Below, one piece after another: positions 46,296-55,819 of a stretch of 64,000 bases of DNA. Every line of letters begins with the position of its first letter. Within the stretch, counting starts at the first letter, position 1. The stretch comes from Leptolyngbya sp. SIOISBB (lineage in GTDB: Bacteria; Cyanobacteriota; Cyanobacteriia; Phormidesmidales; Phormidesmidaceae): NCBI GenBank assembly GCA_010671905.1, contig JAAHII010000001.1, positions 1,612,001-1,676,000 of the forward strand, given 5' to 3'. The notes under the pieces are model-generated. The model did not search any database and was not told the DNA's origin. It saw only the letters and a program-made list of their open reading frames with translations. The position numbers and the translations under genes were made by a program.

Positions 46296-47228
46296 GTGGT
46301 TGTGCAAACACGGCCCATCGGTGTTTCCCTGAATGAGGCAAGGTTTAAGGTGAATCCAACTCAGCAGGAGCAACTCACGAACGTCGGTGCCTATCTTCGA
46401 GATTTGCGAACGGAAAAAGGCACGACGATTGACGAAGTTGCCAACCAAATTTTTATTCGTCCGGCATTGGTGGCGGCGATCGAAACCGGTGATTGGGAGT
46501 CTTTGCCCGAACCTGTATTTGTGCAGGGCTTCATTCGTCGCTATGCCGAATATCTGGGATTGGACGGTAAAGCCGTCTCTCGCAAGTTTGAGCCGACCCC
46601 AGTAGCAGTACTCCCTGATCCGGCGCTAGCCACCAGCAGCAACGTCGAAGGTGTCGTCAAGCAGCAAGATAAGCATAGTCTCAAGGTGCTATCCAAAGCC
46701 GAACCGATTCAACGCAATGATTCGGCAACGCCACCGGTTAGTGCCCCGGTTAAATGGAATTGGATCCTTGGGGCGGTCGGAGTGGCTGCCCTCATCGGAC
46801 TCATTATTTGGTTGACCACACGTAATACCCCCCAACCATCTACAACGACAGATACCACTACAGAAGACATCAGCCCGACCGATGCAGAGGCTGAGTCTCC
46901 TAGTGATGCGACTTCCACGTTAGAAGCTCCCGCCGCCAGTACCCCTAACGAGGCCCCGGTGGAGGGTGTGACCTTTGCGATCAATCTGGAAGAAGCGGCT
47001 TGGATGCGCGTAACCGTTGATGGTGAGCTCGCTTACGAGGGCACCATGCCTGCTGGTAGCGCAGAGAGTTGGACTGGTGACGAAGAAATTGCCATTACTG
47101 CGGGCAATTCCGGCGGGATCTTATTTTCCTTCAATGGGAGTGAGGAGCAGCCTCTCGGCGAACCTGGAGCGGTTAGCAATCTGACGCTGACCCCTGACAC
47201 CGAACTGGAAACCCTCTCGTCCCCATAG
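46296..47228 (+). CDS. RodZ-like protein: HTH_25, membrane helix, DUF4115
   Basis: The product is 310 residues from GTG 46296; a GTG at 46350 (VNPTQQEQ) could also serve. Residues 27-100 form a Cro-like HTH_25 domain (YLRDLRTEKGTTIDEVANQI, PVFVQGFIRRYAEYLGLD). One membrane helix lies near 155-173 (WILGAVGVAALIGLIIWL). A Thr/Ala/Pro-rich linker leads to a DUF4115 beta domain (WMRVTVDGELAYEGTMPAG). This is the RodZ plan, in which the HTH binds MreB and the outer domain faces the wall. It lies between a transglycosylase and tatC, 61 bp before tatC. Confidence 0.85.
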   Translation: MVVQTRPIGVSLNEARFKVNPTQQEQLTNVGAYLRDLRTEKGTTIDEVANQIFIRPALVAAIETGDWESLPEPVFVQGFIRRYAEYLGLDGKAVSRKFEPTPVAVLPDPALATSSNVEGVVKQQDKHSLKVLSKAEPIQRNDSATPPVSAPVKWNWILGAVGVAALIGLIIWLTTRNTPQPSTTTDTTTEDISPTDAEAESPSDATSTLEAPAASTPNEAPVEGVTFAINLEEAAWMRVTVDGELAYEGTMPAGSAESWTGDEEIAITAGNSGGILFSFNGSEEQPLGEPGAVSNLTLTPDTELETLSSP

Positions 47229-47289
47229 GTTAAGATGACTTCTACAATGAAAAAGGCCTGATGTTTTTTGAGCCGCTTTCCTCCTGGTT

Positions 47290-48066
47290 ATGACCTCTTC
47301 CCCCGACACCAAAACGCTGTCATCGCCTGCTGATGAGCTAGAGAATGATTATTTGGACGAGGTGCCTAGTGATGTCGAGATGTCGATTTTTGATCATCTT
47401 GACGAACTGCGATCGCGAATTCTTTATTCCCTGATTGCCGTGGTTGTCGGTGTCGTCGGCTGCTTTGCCTTTGTCGAAAAAATCGTCAAAATTTTGGAAG
47501 TCCCCGCTCAGGGAGCCAAATTTTTACAACTCTCGCCAGGGGAATACTTCTTTGTCTCGCTGAAAGTGGCAGGCTACTCTGGCATTTTGATTGCGAGTCC
47601 GTTCATCCTCTACCAAATCATCCTGTTTGTGCTGCCGGGCTTGACTCGACGAGAACGGCGGGTGATTGGCCCCATCGTCTTAGGATCGAGTTTCTTATTT
47701 TTTATTGGCCTCTTCTTTGCTTACATTGCCCTGATTCCAGCAGCGCTCAATTTTTTCATCAGTTATGGCGAAAATGTGGTTGAGCAGATGTGGTCGATCG
47801 ATCGCTATTTCGAATTTGTCCTTCTATTGCTCTTTAGTACGGGCTTGGCGTTTCAAGTGCCCGTGGTGCAGTTCTTGCTAGCGCTCTTAGGCATTGTCGA
47901 TTCCAAAGCGATGCTCAAAGGCTGGCGTTACATTTTGCTCGGAGCAGCCATTTTGGGCGCGGTGTTAACGCCTTCTACCGATCCGATCACCCAAAGTTTG
48001 CTGGGGGGGGCGGTGCTGTCTCTCTATTTTGGTGGCATCGGTCTAGTGAAGCTTTCAGGCCGATAA
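47290..48066 (+). CDS. tatC: Twin-arginine translocase subunit TatC
   Basis: TatC is the substrate receptor for export of folded proteins across thylakoid and plasma membranes. The product is 258 residues with six hydrophobic segments. Family landmarks are [13 protein letters not shown], the [13 protein letters not shown] loop, [21 protein letters not shown] and [10 protein letters not shown]. The N-terminal 30 residues are a weakly conserved acidic extension. TatA/B partners are not in the window. It is probably cotranscribed with the RodZ-like gene. Confidence 0.96.
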   Translation: MTSSPDTKTLSSPADELENDYLDEVPSDVEMSIFDHLDELRSRILYSLIAVVVGVVGCFAFVEKIVKILEVPAQGAKFLQLSPGEYFFVSLKVAGYSGILIASPFILYQIILFVLPGLTRRERRVIGPIVLGSSFLFFIGLFFAYIALIPAALNFFISYGENVVEQMWSIDRYFEFVLLLLFSTGLAFQVPVVQFLLALLGIVDSKAMLKGWRYILLGAAILGAVLTPSTDPITQSLLGGAVLSLYFGGIGLVKLSGR

Positions 48067-48325
48067 ACGTAAATGGGGTAGTGAGGCACCCGCTTCTGTT
48101 CAGCGGCTGTTGGGGGGTTGTTGCAGGCCAGTCCATAGCTCACCGGACTTGAGATCCTGACCCTAAAACTTGATACTCTGACTCCATGTCTCCTGGGGCA
48201 GGAGCGATTCTCACCTCTTCTTTGTGGGTTCCTTGAGTGTGGAGTCGAGATCGCCCTATCCATGGGTACAATTTGTCTGTTATCGCTGCCCCAGGGGAGC
48301 GCTGTAAGAGTAGACGGGGAATACC

Positions 48326-48580
48326 ATGCCAAGGACACCTAGCGAGTATATTGTCCACATGTTTTTTGATGGTGGTCATCACCAAGAGGTCAAGTTTTCA
48401 ACGATTCAAGACTTTCAGAAATGGTATAGCTCCGAGTTGATGCCCAAACAGTCGGATGATTCATTCATCAACGTGCCAATTCCCAAAATTAATCCGGGCG
48501 AATACATGGTGATGCGGCCTTCGCGGTTGATCGCGATTCGCGTTGAGCCGGTCTTTAGTTCCAGTGTTGAACGATATTAA
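48326..48580 (+). CDS. Small conserved-looking protein upstream of mltA
   Basis: The product is 84 residues. The pattern is a strand (EYIVHMFFDGG), a helix (FSTIQDFQKWYSSELM) and a strand pair (GEYMVMRPSRLIAIRVEP). There is no membrane segment and no catalytic motif. The stop TAA shares its last A with the mltA ATG (TAATG), so translation of the two is probably coupled. The layout resembles the protein at 24417. Confidence 0.75.
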   Translation: MPRTPSEYIVHMFFDGGHHQEVKFSTIQDFQKWYSSELMPKQSDDSFINVPIPKINPGEYMVMRPSRLIAIRVEPVFSSSVERY

Positions 48581-49809
48581 TGGGTCGCTTGCAGAAACTA
48601 TTGGTGTCAAGGGCGATCGCGATCGCGGGTTTGCTCACACTGTCGTTTTCGAATCAGACTCCTGTTCCCGTGATTGCGATAGAGGATGGAGTCGCTTCGA
48701 GTCATCTGGCGTTGTCGCCTGACCCGCTGCCGTTCTTGAGACGATACCACCACTGGCCGAGCGAGGCGGCTACAGACGATTTGCTGTGGCAAGGGGATAC
48801 TTCAGCGGCCCAACTGCGATTGCTGACCGCGATCGCCCATAGTCTTAGCTACTTAGACACCCCGGCAGCCGTTGAAGCCTATGTTGATTACCCCATTGAG
48901 GGCTTCACTCGTGAGCGCGTGAGTCGCAGTTTACGCCGATTTCGCACCCTGTTACTGACCAGCGATTCGCCGGAGGCCTTTCAAGCTGCTGTGCAGCGAG
49001 AATTCGTGCCGTATCAATCCATCGGCAACGACCTGGCGGGGACGGTTCATTTCACCGGCTATTTTGAACCGGCCTACGCCGCGAGTCGCGTGCCCACGGC
49101 AGACTATCGTTATCCTCTTTACCAGCGTCCTGCCGATTTAGAAGCATGGGCCTTACCCCACCCCACCCGCACCGAACTAGAAGGCAAAGACGGGTTACAA
49201 AGTGCCAATGGTCGGCTCAAAGGGTTGGAACTGGTGTGGATGCGCGATCGCCTCGAAGCCTTTCTGGTACAGGTACAAGGGTCAGCGCGACTACGGCTAA
49301 CAGACGGTAGCTTTATGTCTGTGGGGTATGCCGGACGCACGGAATATGACTATGTCAGTCTGGGGCGAGAACTGATTAACGATGGTCAAGTGCCTGCCGA
49401 GGGCATGACTTTAGAGCGCCTGCTGGCGTTTTTTGAAGCAAATCCGACAGCACTGGATGAGTACATTCCCCGCAATGATCGCTTCGTCTTCTTTCGTGAA
49501 ACGGACGGTGGCCCACCCACGGGAACATTCTCCGTTCCCGTCACGGCAGGTCGTTCGATCGCAACGGATAAAGCACTGATGCCGCCCGGAGCCCTGGCCC
49601 TCATCACCCTCGATTGGCCAGAGTTAGATGCTGAAGGCGCGTGGCAAGCTAACTCCATCAGCCGCTACGTGCTGAATCAAGATACCGGCGGCGCTATTTT
49701 GGGGCCGGGGCGCGTCGATATTTACGTGGGCAGTGGGGACGCCGCTGGCGACCAAGCCGGACAAGTTAACACTGATGGGGCTCTGTTCTTTTTGCTGCTC
49801 AGGGAGTGA
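48580..49809 (+). CDS. mltA: Membrane-bound lytic transglycosylase A (MltA)
   Basis: The product is 409 residues. A signal sequence (LLVSRAIAIAGLLTLSFS) carries no clear lipobox, unlike E. coli MltA. The MltA barrel is seen in TVHFTGYFEPAYAASR, ELVWMRDRLEAFLVQVQGSARL and SVGYAGRTEYDY. The C-terminal 3D domain has the catalytic Asp in GPGRVDIYVGSGDAAG. It makes anhydro-muropeptides from glycan strands. With the Slt gene upstream this gives two unrelated transglycosylases within 6 kb. It converges on the TPR gene with a 40-bp gap. Confidence 0.93.
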   Translation: MGRLQKLLVSRAIAIAGLLTLSFSNQTPVPVIAIEDGVASSHLALSPDPLPFLRRYHHWPSEAATDDLLWQGDTSAAQLRLLTAIAHSLSYLDTPAAVEAYVDYPIEGFTRERVSRSLRRFRTLLLTSDSPEAFQAAVQREFVPYQSIGNDLAGTVHFTGYFEPAYAASRVPTADYRYPLYQRPADLEAWALPHPTRTELEGKDGLQSANGRLKGLELVWMRDRLEAFLVQVQGSARLRLTDGSFMSVGYAGRTEYDYVSLGRELINDGQVPAEGMTLERLLAFFEANPTALDEYIPRNDRFVFFRETDGGPPTGTFSVPVTAGRSIATDKALMPPGALALITLDWPELDAEGAWQANSISRYVLNQDTGGAILGPGRVDIYVGSGDAAGDQAGQVNTDGALFFLLLRE

Positions 49810-49849
49810 ATCAAACAGAAACCATACTATGGACAACCGAAAAGCCAGC

Positions 49850-51506
49850 CTACAACCGCTTGGCGATCTCCGTGCCAACGAAGACGCCTACGGGGGTCAG
49901 GATCAAATATTTCATCGTGATTTCTAAGACGAGCGGCGGCATGCTGGGAGTAAATTGCGATAGCGCTGTGTTCATCAAGACTTGAGCAATGGCTAGATAG
50001 AGGGCCAACGTCCAGAGGGTATGGTTGCTGAGCACAATCGTGGTAAAGCGGTGTCTGAGCAGCCATGAGCCCGCTACCCCACTTAGTAAAACGCCGCCCG
50101 CGATCGCGATTTCCATACGGGTGAATAGTGATATTGGGGACGGCAGTAACGAGAATATTGCCACTTCCACCACAAAGGCAACGATCGCGATGCCCGCAGC
50201 AAGTTGGGCCATCAACTGCCAATGTGCTGTGGCCATTCGATTAGTCTTTGCAGACCGGTTGCCTTGTCGGAGTCGGCGGGCTTGTTCACTGGCTTGAGCC
50301 GCCTCCTGATAACGCTTGAGATGCCGCAAGGTTGTACTTTTTTGCTGCCAGGCTTTCCGATTATTAGCATCCAACGCGATCGCCCGTTCAATCATGGCCA
50401 ACGCTTCATCGTATTGTTCTAGGTGATTGAGGGTCGCATTTTGCCAAGTCCAGACTTCTACATCGTCTGGTTGGAGTTGGGTGGCCTCCTGAAAGGACGC
50501 TAGAGCCATGTCATAGTCCTTTAAAAGATTGCAGCTCACACCCCGAATTTTCCAGATTTGGGCATTGTGTGGATCAAGTTCAAGGGCGCGATCAAACGAC
50601 TGTACAGCTTCACGATCACGCTGCAGTCGACCCAAGGTGAAGCCCCGATCACCCCAAGTCCTGGCATGGTTAGACTGAAGTTCGAGCGCCCGATCAAACG
50701 AGGCCAGGGCTTCGTCATAGCGCTGCAAAGCATACAGGCGCTCTCCCCGGAGTCGCCAAGTAGCTGCCTTTTCTGGAGCATATTCCAAGGCTTTGTCGTA
50801 GCTGGCGATAGCCTCTTCATCCCGGTGCAAATTTTCCAAAACGAGGGCGCGATTAAACCAGGTGGCACTCACATCTGGTTTGAGGGCAAGGGCGCGATCG
50901 TACGATTTCAAGGCTGCTTCATGCTGCTCCAAGATATCTAAGGTCAGCCCGCGATTGACCCAAGCAGCCCAAAGCTCAGGACTGAGTTCTACCGCATGCT
51001 CTTGGGCGACTAAAGCTACTTCATATTGTTTGAGAGAATAAAGCGCGAGGCCGCGATTGGTCCAAGCCCTCGCTGCTGCCTCTCCATTCAGGTCGGTAGC
51101 CCGAATGAAAGCGACTAGCGCGGCTTCATAGTCCTGAGCCTCGTATAGTGCCAGGCCACGACTATTCCAAATCTCATCATTTTGTTCGGATATCGCCAAG
51201 GCGCGATCGCACAGCGCTAACGCCTCTTGATGGCGATTTAGTTCCAGCAGAGTGGATGACTGTCTCGCTAAACACTCTACCCGTTGCTCAATATCGTCTG
51301 GTGCTAATGCTTCTGCTCGTTGTAGGGCACTCAGAGCCTCGTCATAGCGTTCTAACACTTTGAGGGTGATGCCATGCTGAAACCACAGCCTAAAAGTTAT
51401 CCGGGTATTGATCGAGTAAGGATGTTTGCAGAGCCATGGCCGCTGCATAATCGCCGCTCTTGTAAAATTCTCGACTCTGCTGCAGTGCCGCCTCAATGTT
51501 AGTCAC
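49850..51506 (-). pseudogene. TPR-repeat protein with C-terminal membrane segments, +1 frameshift near the start
   Basis: About ten tandem TPR units run from the N-terminus to about residue 390 (for example AWVNRGLTLDILEQHEAALKS). A basic linker then leads to four hydrophobic segments (LAAGIAIVAFVVEVAIF, AGGVLLSGVAGSWLL, LALYLAIAQVLM, PVGVFVGTEI). Read in one frame, the gene begins with an unnatural Arg-rich stretch. A better start is GTG 51506 in another frame (VTNIEAALQQSREFYKSGDY and LLDQYPDNF), a proper TPR helix. The two join if one A of the run 51392-51395 is removed, giving WFQHGITLKVLERYDEAL in phase. TPRs bind protein partners; no role is indicated. Confidence 0.8.
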
Positions 51507-51592
51507 ATCTCTAGCCCCCACCAATTGTGTCCAGAATTCCCTCAATTGGGCGCTTGATTACGCAAAGGGTCTCATGGAGAAGCGATCGCCGT

Positions 51593-52252
51593 TCACTTCA
51601 CCATGACCATCGGCTGAATAGCGGCCCAAATTTCTGCCTGGACGTTAACTAGGGCATGGTCACTATCTAGCTCAATCAGATCGACCCAGGGACGCGTTGC
51701 AGCATAGTCGCGGCTGGCTTGAATGGTGATCACATCATCATGCGTTCCATGCAACAGCAGTGATGGAATCTCAGCCTGCAGTTGGCTTTCGTCATAGCGT
51801 TGAGCATCTTCGATAAAGTCATACGCTAGGGGTAGCTGCTGTTGCTGGCCGTAGTGGTAGAACGATAACCAACCGGTATCACGCCAATGATCGATGGTTT
51901 CAGGACCTAGACGCGGCAGCCATTGCTCTAGGAATTGAAAGGCGGGGGCCAGCAACACCAGTTGTTGAATCTGTCCCTGCACTTGAGGTTGTTCAGCCAT
52001 CCAGCAGGCGGTCAGGCCACCGAAGCTGGAACCGATGACGGTGACCTGTGGACGATCACCAATCCACGCGATCGCTTGGTCAATCTGCCGACTCAATGTG
52101 AGATGACCAAAATCATCCTGGTTTAAATCCAAAATCTGCAACGTCTCATCAACGCTGGCAAATTGCTGTTTCAGAAACTGCGCCTTCGCCGATTGCGGAC
52201 TGGACGCAAAACCATGCAGGTAGAGATATTCCATCGGGGACACATTTACCAA
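51593..52252 (-). CDS. YqiA/YcfP-like alpha/beta hydrolase
   Basis: The product is 219 residues. The N-terminus MEYLYLHGFASSPQSAKA (Met 7, 52234, is the likelier start) matches the YqiA esterase family. The nucleophile elbow is VIGSSFGGLTA, the acid is probably Asp in HGTHDDVI, and His is in LDSDHAL. It probably hydrolyses small esters in the cytoplasm; the physiological substrate is unknown. It is divergent from leuB. Confidence 0.85.
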   Translation of the reverse strand: MVNVSPMEYLYLHGFASSPQSAKAQFLKQQFASVDETLQILDLNQDDFGHLTLSRQIDQAIAWIGDRPQVTVIGSSFGGLTACWMAEQPQVQGQIQQLVLLAPAFQFLEQWLPRLGPETIDHWRDTGWLSFYHYGQQQQLPLAYDFIEDAQRYDESQLQAEIPSLLLHGTHDDVITIQASRDYAATRPWVDLIELDSDHALVNVQAEIWAAIQPMVMVK

Positions 52253-52392
52253 TTTTGCACTTTGAATTCAAACCTGAACTCTGGACGCCGAATTCAAAGT
52301 TGAATCTCCTGACTCAGTCGTAGGATAATACGCCTTTGGGTTACTATCGCTAACGGCTAACCCCAATTCGCAACTCGATTTTTGGCAAATCC

Positions 52393-53475
52393 ATGACGCA
52401 ATCTTTCCGCATCACCCTGCTTTCTGGCGACGGCATCGGCCCCGAAATTATGGCGATCGCCGTCGATGTCATGAAACAGGTCGGCAGTCAATTAGACCTC
52501 CGGTTCGAGTTTCAGGAAGCGTTGATGGGTGGGGTGGCGATCGATGAAACCGGCTCACCCCTGCCAGAAGCTACGCTGAAAACTTGCCAGGACAGTGATG
52601 CCGTTTTGCTAGCGGCGATCGGCGGCTACAAATGGGACACCCTGCCTCGTCATCAGCGTCCAGAAACGGGGCTGTTAGGCTTACGAGCAGGATTGAAGCT
52701 ATTTGCTAACCTGCGGCCAGCAACGATTTTGCCGCAGTTAATTGACGCCTCTTCTCTCAAACGGGAGGTGGTTGAAGGGGTAGACATCATGGTGGTGCGC
52801 GAACTCACTGGCGGGATTTATTTCGGTGAGCCGAAAGGCATCTTTCAGGCCGAAACGGGGGAAAAGCGGGGGGTCAGTACCATGGCCTATACCGAGAGCG
52901 AGATTGATCGCATCGGTCGAGTTGCATTTGAGACCGCTCAAAAGCGTCAGGGTCGCCTCTGTTCGGTGGATAAAGCGAATGTGTTGGAAGTGTCGCAACT
53001 GTGGCGCGATCGCATCATCGATTTGGCTGCCGACTATCCCGATGTCGAACTGTCACATTTATATGTAGACAATGCCGCCATGCAACTGGTGCGCTGGCCC
53101 AAACAATTTGACACCATCGTCACCGGCAACCTGTTCGGCGATATTTTGTCCGATGCGGCGGCAATGCTGACCGGGAGTATTGGCATGTTGCCGTCTGCCA
53201 GCTTGGGAGCTGACGGTCCCGGCGTCTTTGAACCTGTTCACGGCTCTGCTCCAGATATCGCTGGACAGGATAAGGCGAATCCTCTAGCGCAGGTGCTCAG
53301 TGCAGCGATGATGCTGCGCTATGGCCTAGATCAGCCCGCCGCCGCTGACAAAATTGAGGCGGCCGTGACCCAAGTGCTGGATCAGGGCTATCGGACGGGA
53401 GACATCATGGCCGAAGGCATGACGGCAGTTGGCTGCAAAGCGATGGGAGAGGCTATCCTAAAGGCACTTGCTTAA
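52393..53475 (+). CDS. leuB: 3-isopropylmalate dehydrogenase
   Basis: The enzyme oxidises 3-isopropylmalate with NAD+ in leucine synthesis. The product is 360 residues. Motifs are [26 protein letters not shown], the catalytic Lys in [30 protein letters not shown] with metal-binding Asp residues, and [18 protein letters not shown], which favours NAD over NADP. It is transcribed alone. In bacteria that use CimA, LeuB can also act on the methylmalate of the citramalate route. Confidence 0.97.
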   Translation: MTQSFRITLLSGDGIGPEIMAIAVDVMKQVGSQLDLRFEFQEALMGGVAIDETGSPLPEATLKTCQDSDAVLLAAIGGYKWDTLPRHQRPETGLLGLRAGLKLFANLRPATILPQLIDASSLKREVVEGVDIMVVRELTGGIYFGEPKGIFQAETGEKRGVSTMAYTESEIDRIGRVAFETAQKRQGRLCSVDKANVLEVSQLWRDRIIDLAADYPDVELSHLYVDNAAMQLVRWPKQFDTIVTGNLFGDILSDAAAMLTGSIGMLPSASLGADGPGVFEPVHGSAPDIAGQDKANPLAQVLSAAMMLRYGLDQPAAADKIEAAVTQVLDQGYRTGDIMAEGMTAVGCKAMGEAILKALA

Positions 53476-53568
53476 GAAGTTTTGCAAAGCGATCGCGACC
53501 CGAGCGATCTCTGAGACTCCTGCTATAGTTAACTGAACTTTTATTCACATACCAAGGTTTCCTGAGCT

Positions 53569-53847
53569 GTGCATAGCTATCATCAGCCGCTCCCCCCTGC
53601 ACCGCGAGCACCCTATCCCGATGAAATTCCGGGAGCGGCTGCTATTTTTGATCCGGCCTTACTCAAGGCCGCTCGCCACATCTATCGCACCTATTACGAA
53701 GTTCATCCTGACGACATGCAGCGGCCCATGGGAGTGGCGATCAATCGGAAGAGCCGCCGGGGCAAACTGATTTTTAGCGGGCCACCGGTGCTACTACCCA
53801 GTGAATGTTTTGTGCCTCTCGATCAAATCGAACCTGACATTCATTAG
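53569..53847 (+). CDS. Small protein of unknown function
   Basis: The product is 92 residues from GTG 53569. The first 25 residues are Pro/Tyr-rich (LPPAPRAPYPDEIPGA). A helix (FDPALLKAARHIYRTYYEV) and a basic strand segment (AINRKSRRGKLIF) follow. There is no membrane segment or metal motif. It is probably cytoplasmic. It lies between leuB and pilD with no overlap. Confidence 0.65.
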   Translation: MHSYHQPLPPAPRAPYPDEIPGAAAIFDPALLKAARHIYRTYYEVHPDDMQRPMGVAINRKSRRGKLIFSGPPVLLPSECFVPLDQIEPDIH

Positions 53848-53894
53848 TCGCGCTGTCGGGCTGATGCGACTAGACTCCCAGTAATAGGTCAATT

Positions 53895-54713
53895 TTGATT
53901 GGTGTCCTTTTTCCCTTGATTGTATTTGCGTTCGGAGCTTCGATCGGAAGTTTTCTGAACGTGGTTATTTATCGGGTACCGGCGGCGCTGTCTCTGCTGC
54001 ATCCACCATCGCGTTGTCCCACCTGCCATCATCCCCTACGACCTTATGACAATGTGCCAGTGCTGGGGTGGCTGTGGCTTCAGGGACGCTGTCGTTATTG
54101 CAAAACACCGATTGCCGCTCGTTACCCTCTTGTAGAAGCGCTAACTGGCGGCCTCTTTCTCGCTGCTTTCAGCCACTTCGGATTAACTTGGGCCACGGTC
54201 GGGGCTTGGCTTTTGTTGAGCTGGCTCATTTGCCTGACCTTTATTGATCTAGATACGCTGACCCTGCCGAATGCCTTGACCCAATCGGGACTCGTCCTCG
54301 GGTGCATCGCCCAAACCTTGCTCTTTTTCTCAACCGACTCTATAACGTTGGCCGGAGCCGCTCAAGGACTGATGAGCGCCATCTTAGGAGCCGTCCTAGG
54401 CATCTGGATTTTCGAAATCATTGGTTTTGTAGGCTCACTCGTCACGGGCAAAACAGTGATGGGCGGGGGGGACGGCAAATTAGCGGCGATGCTAGGGGCC
54501 TGGCTCGGTTGGCAGGGCATGTTATTGAGCAGTTTTCTGGCGTGCGCTTTAGGGGCCTTTATTGGTGGATGCGCGATCGCCCTCCGTCTGACCACCCGCC
54601 AAAATCCGATTCCCTTTGGCCCGTTTCTTGCCTTGGGGGCCTTGATTGCTCTATTTTGGGGCGATCTCCTCATCACCTGGTACTTGCAATTATTTTTTCC
54701 TTTAGCCGGTTAA
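53895..54713 (+). CDS. pilD: Prepilin peptidase (A24), PilD-type
   Basis: The enzyme cleaves and N-methylates type IV prepilins in the plasma membrane. The product is 272 residues with about eight membrane segments. The N-terminal domain GSFLNVVIYRVP has the zinc-binding pairs CPTC and CRYC. The two catalytic Asp are in TFIDLDTLTLPNA and GGGDGKLAAMLGAWLG. The start TTG 53895 gives the usual short N-terminus. No pilin genes are in the window, which is common for cyanobacteria. Confidence 0.94.
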   Translation: MIGVLFPLIVFAFGASIGSFLNVVIYRVPAALSLLHPPSRCPTCHHPLRPYDNVPVLGWLWLQGRCRYCKTPIAARYPLVEALTGGLFLAAFSHFGLTWATVGAWLLLSWLICLTFIDLDTLTLPNALTQSGLVLGCIAQTLLFFSTDSITLAGAAQGLMSAILGAVLGIWIFEIIGFVGSLVTGKTVMGGGDGKLAAMLGAWLGWQGMLLSSFLACALGAFIGGCAIALRLTTRQNPIPFGPFLALGALIALFWGDLLITWYLQLFFPLAG

Positions 54714-55219
54714 AGCAGCATTCAGGGGGCGGGGTGCAGGGAACAAGAATGAAAGTTCAATAGAGTGGGACGATCGGTGATTGGTTGTGATGACCGATAG
54801 CAGAGGGTAGAAAGGTGCCGGGTTCAAGATGCAGGAAGGGCCTTGCCGCAAGCGATCCAGCTATTGAAGGTATCCAAACCTGACTACGGCTCGCTATACC
54901 AGCGGATTCCTCAGGTTGCCCCAGATGGTTGAAACTGCTATTCAGGATGCATTTTAATTCTGTAGGGCTGGTTCTTCCCAAAGGAGATTCCGACCTCCGC
55001 ATTACACATGCTGCCGTAGCACTTTGGTTAATGGCCTCATAAACCCGCGTTAACACCTTCATAGGCACAGTTCCATATGCTTGAGGTGGCATCAGGCAAT
55101 CGATAAATTGTCTTATCAGTGCTCAACCTTTGGGGTTTGCATCGGTGATGGCAAGGTGTTCTACGTCTATGGGTGAGATCGCTTGTGCGACCTTCTGGGG
55201 AAAGCCCCCACTGCAATCT
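54714..55219. other. 506-bp spacer, no gene recognised
   Basis: A minus-strand frame covers 54757-55092, but it has no ribosome binding site, a composition unlike its neighbours and no motif. The sequence may be degraded or repetitive. Nothing else was seen. Confidence 0.4.
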
Positions 55220-55759
55220 ATGCCAAAGTTAATTGTTTATGCCTGTCCGGTGGGTGAGTTAGCAGAGCAGCTGGAAGCCTATTTTTCGAAAAGCCGAGTT
55301 GCCTGTAGCCCTAATACCGCCCATCAATACATGCCGCACTGCACATTGACGGGCTTTTTTGAAGATACGACTAACAGCATTCCTAAATATACGCAGACCT
55401 TGGAGCGATCGCTGAAGCGTTATCGGCGATCTCAACCCACACCTCCCATTGACGTTTCCAAGCTCACGTTTCGCTCTGAGTGGCATGGGTTAGAACTATC
55501 ATCCGACTGGCTCAAAAAGCTAGTGCTCGATTTTGTCTGTAATGCTACCTCGCCGACTCGTAAGACTCCCCTGCGGCCCAAAGATTGGCTCCATCTGAGT
55601 CTGGCCTATGGCTTTGAGGCCGAGCAACACGAGGACCTAACGACCCTCGCTCAAGACCTGATTAATCCACAGTCGTCAGTAAAATGGGAACTCCGGTTCT
55701 ATCAACAGCATCTTGATGGGGCTTGGACATGCCATCAACGATTACAGTTAACCGAGTAA
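55220..55759 (+). CDS. 2H phosphoesterase-like protein
   Basis: The product is 179 residues from ATG 55220 (MPKLIVYACPVG); an upstream in-frame start at 55130 adds 30 unlikely residues. Two copies of the 2H signature HxTx/HxSx are present: PHCTLTGFF near residue 48 and LHLSLAYGF near 131. That is the arrangement of 2'-5' RNA ligase-like and cyclic nucleotide phosphodiesterase proteins. The substrate may be a 2',3'-cyclic phosphate of an RNA or a nucleotide; this is inference. It converges on the AAA gene with a 60-bp gap. Confidence 0.75.
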   Translation: MPKLIVYACPVGELAEQLEAYFSKSRVACSPNTAHQYMPHCTLTGFFEDTTNSIPKYTQTLERSLKRYRRSQPTPPIDVSKLTFRSEWHGLELSSDWLKKLVLDFVCNATSPTRKTPLRPKDWLHLSLAYGFEAEQHEDLTTLAQDLINPQSSVKWELRFYQQHLDGAWTCHQRLQLTE

Positions 55760-55819
55760 ACTGCCGTAGCGCTGACCTAAGCTCAATCATGACAAAGTAG
55801 ACACCGCGCCAGCACGACT

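Noticed and set aside
48070-48325. Spacer checked for a tRNA-like fold
   Set aside because: No T-loop GTTCRA motif with matching acceptor arms could be found.
54757-55092. Minus-strand frame of 111 codons
   Set aside because: No ribosome binding site, no motif, and a composition unlike neighbouring genes; treated as non-coding spacer.
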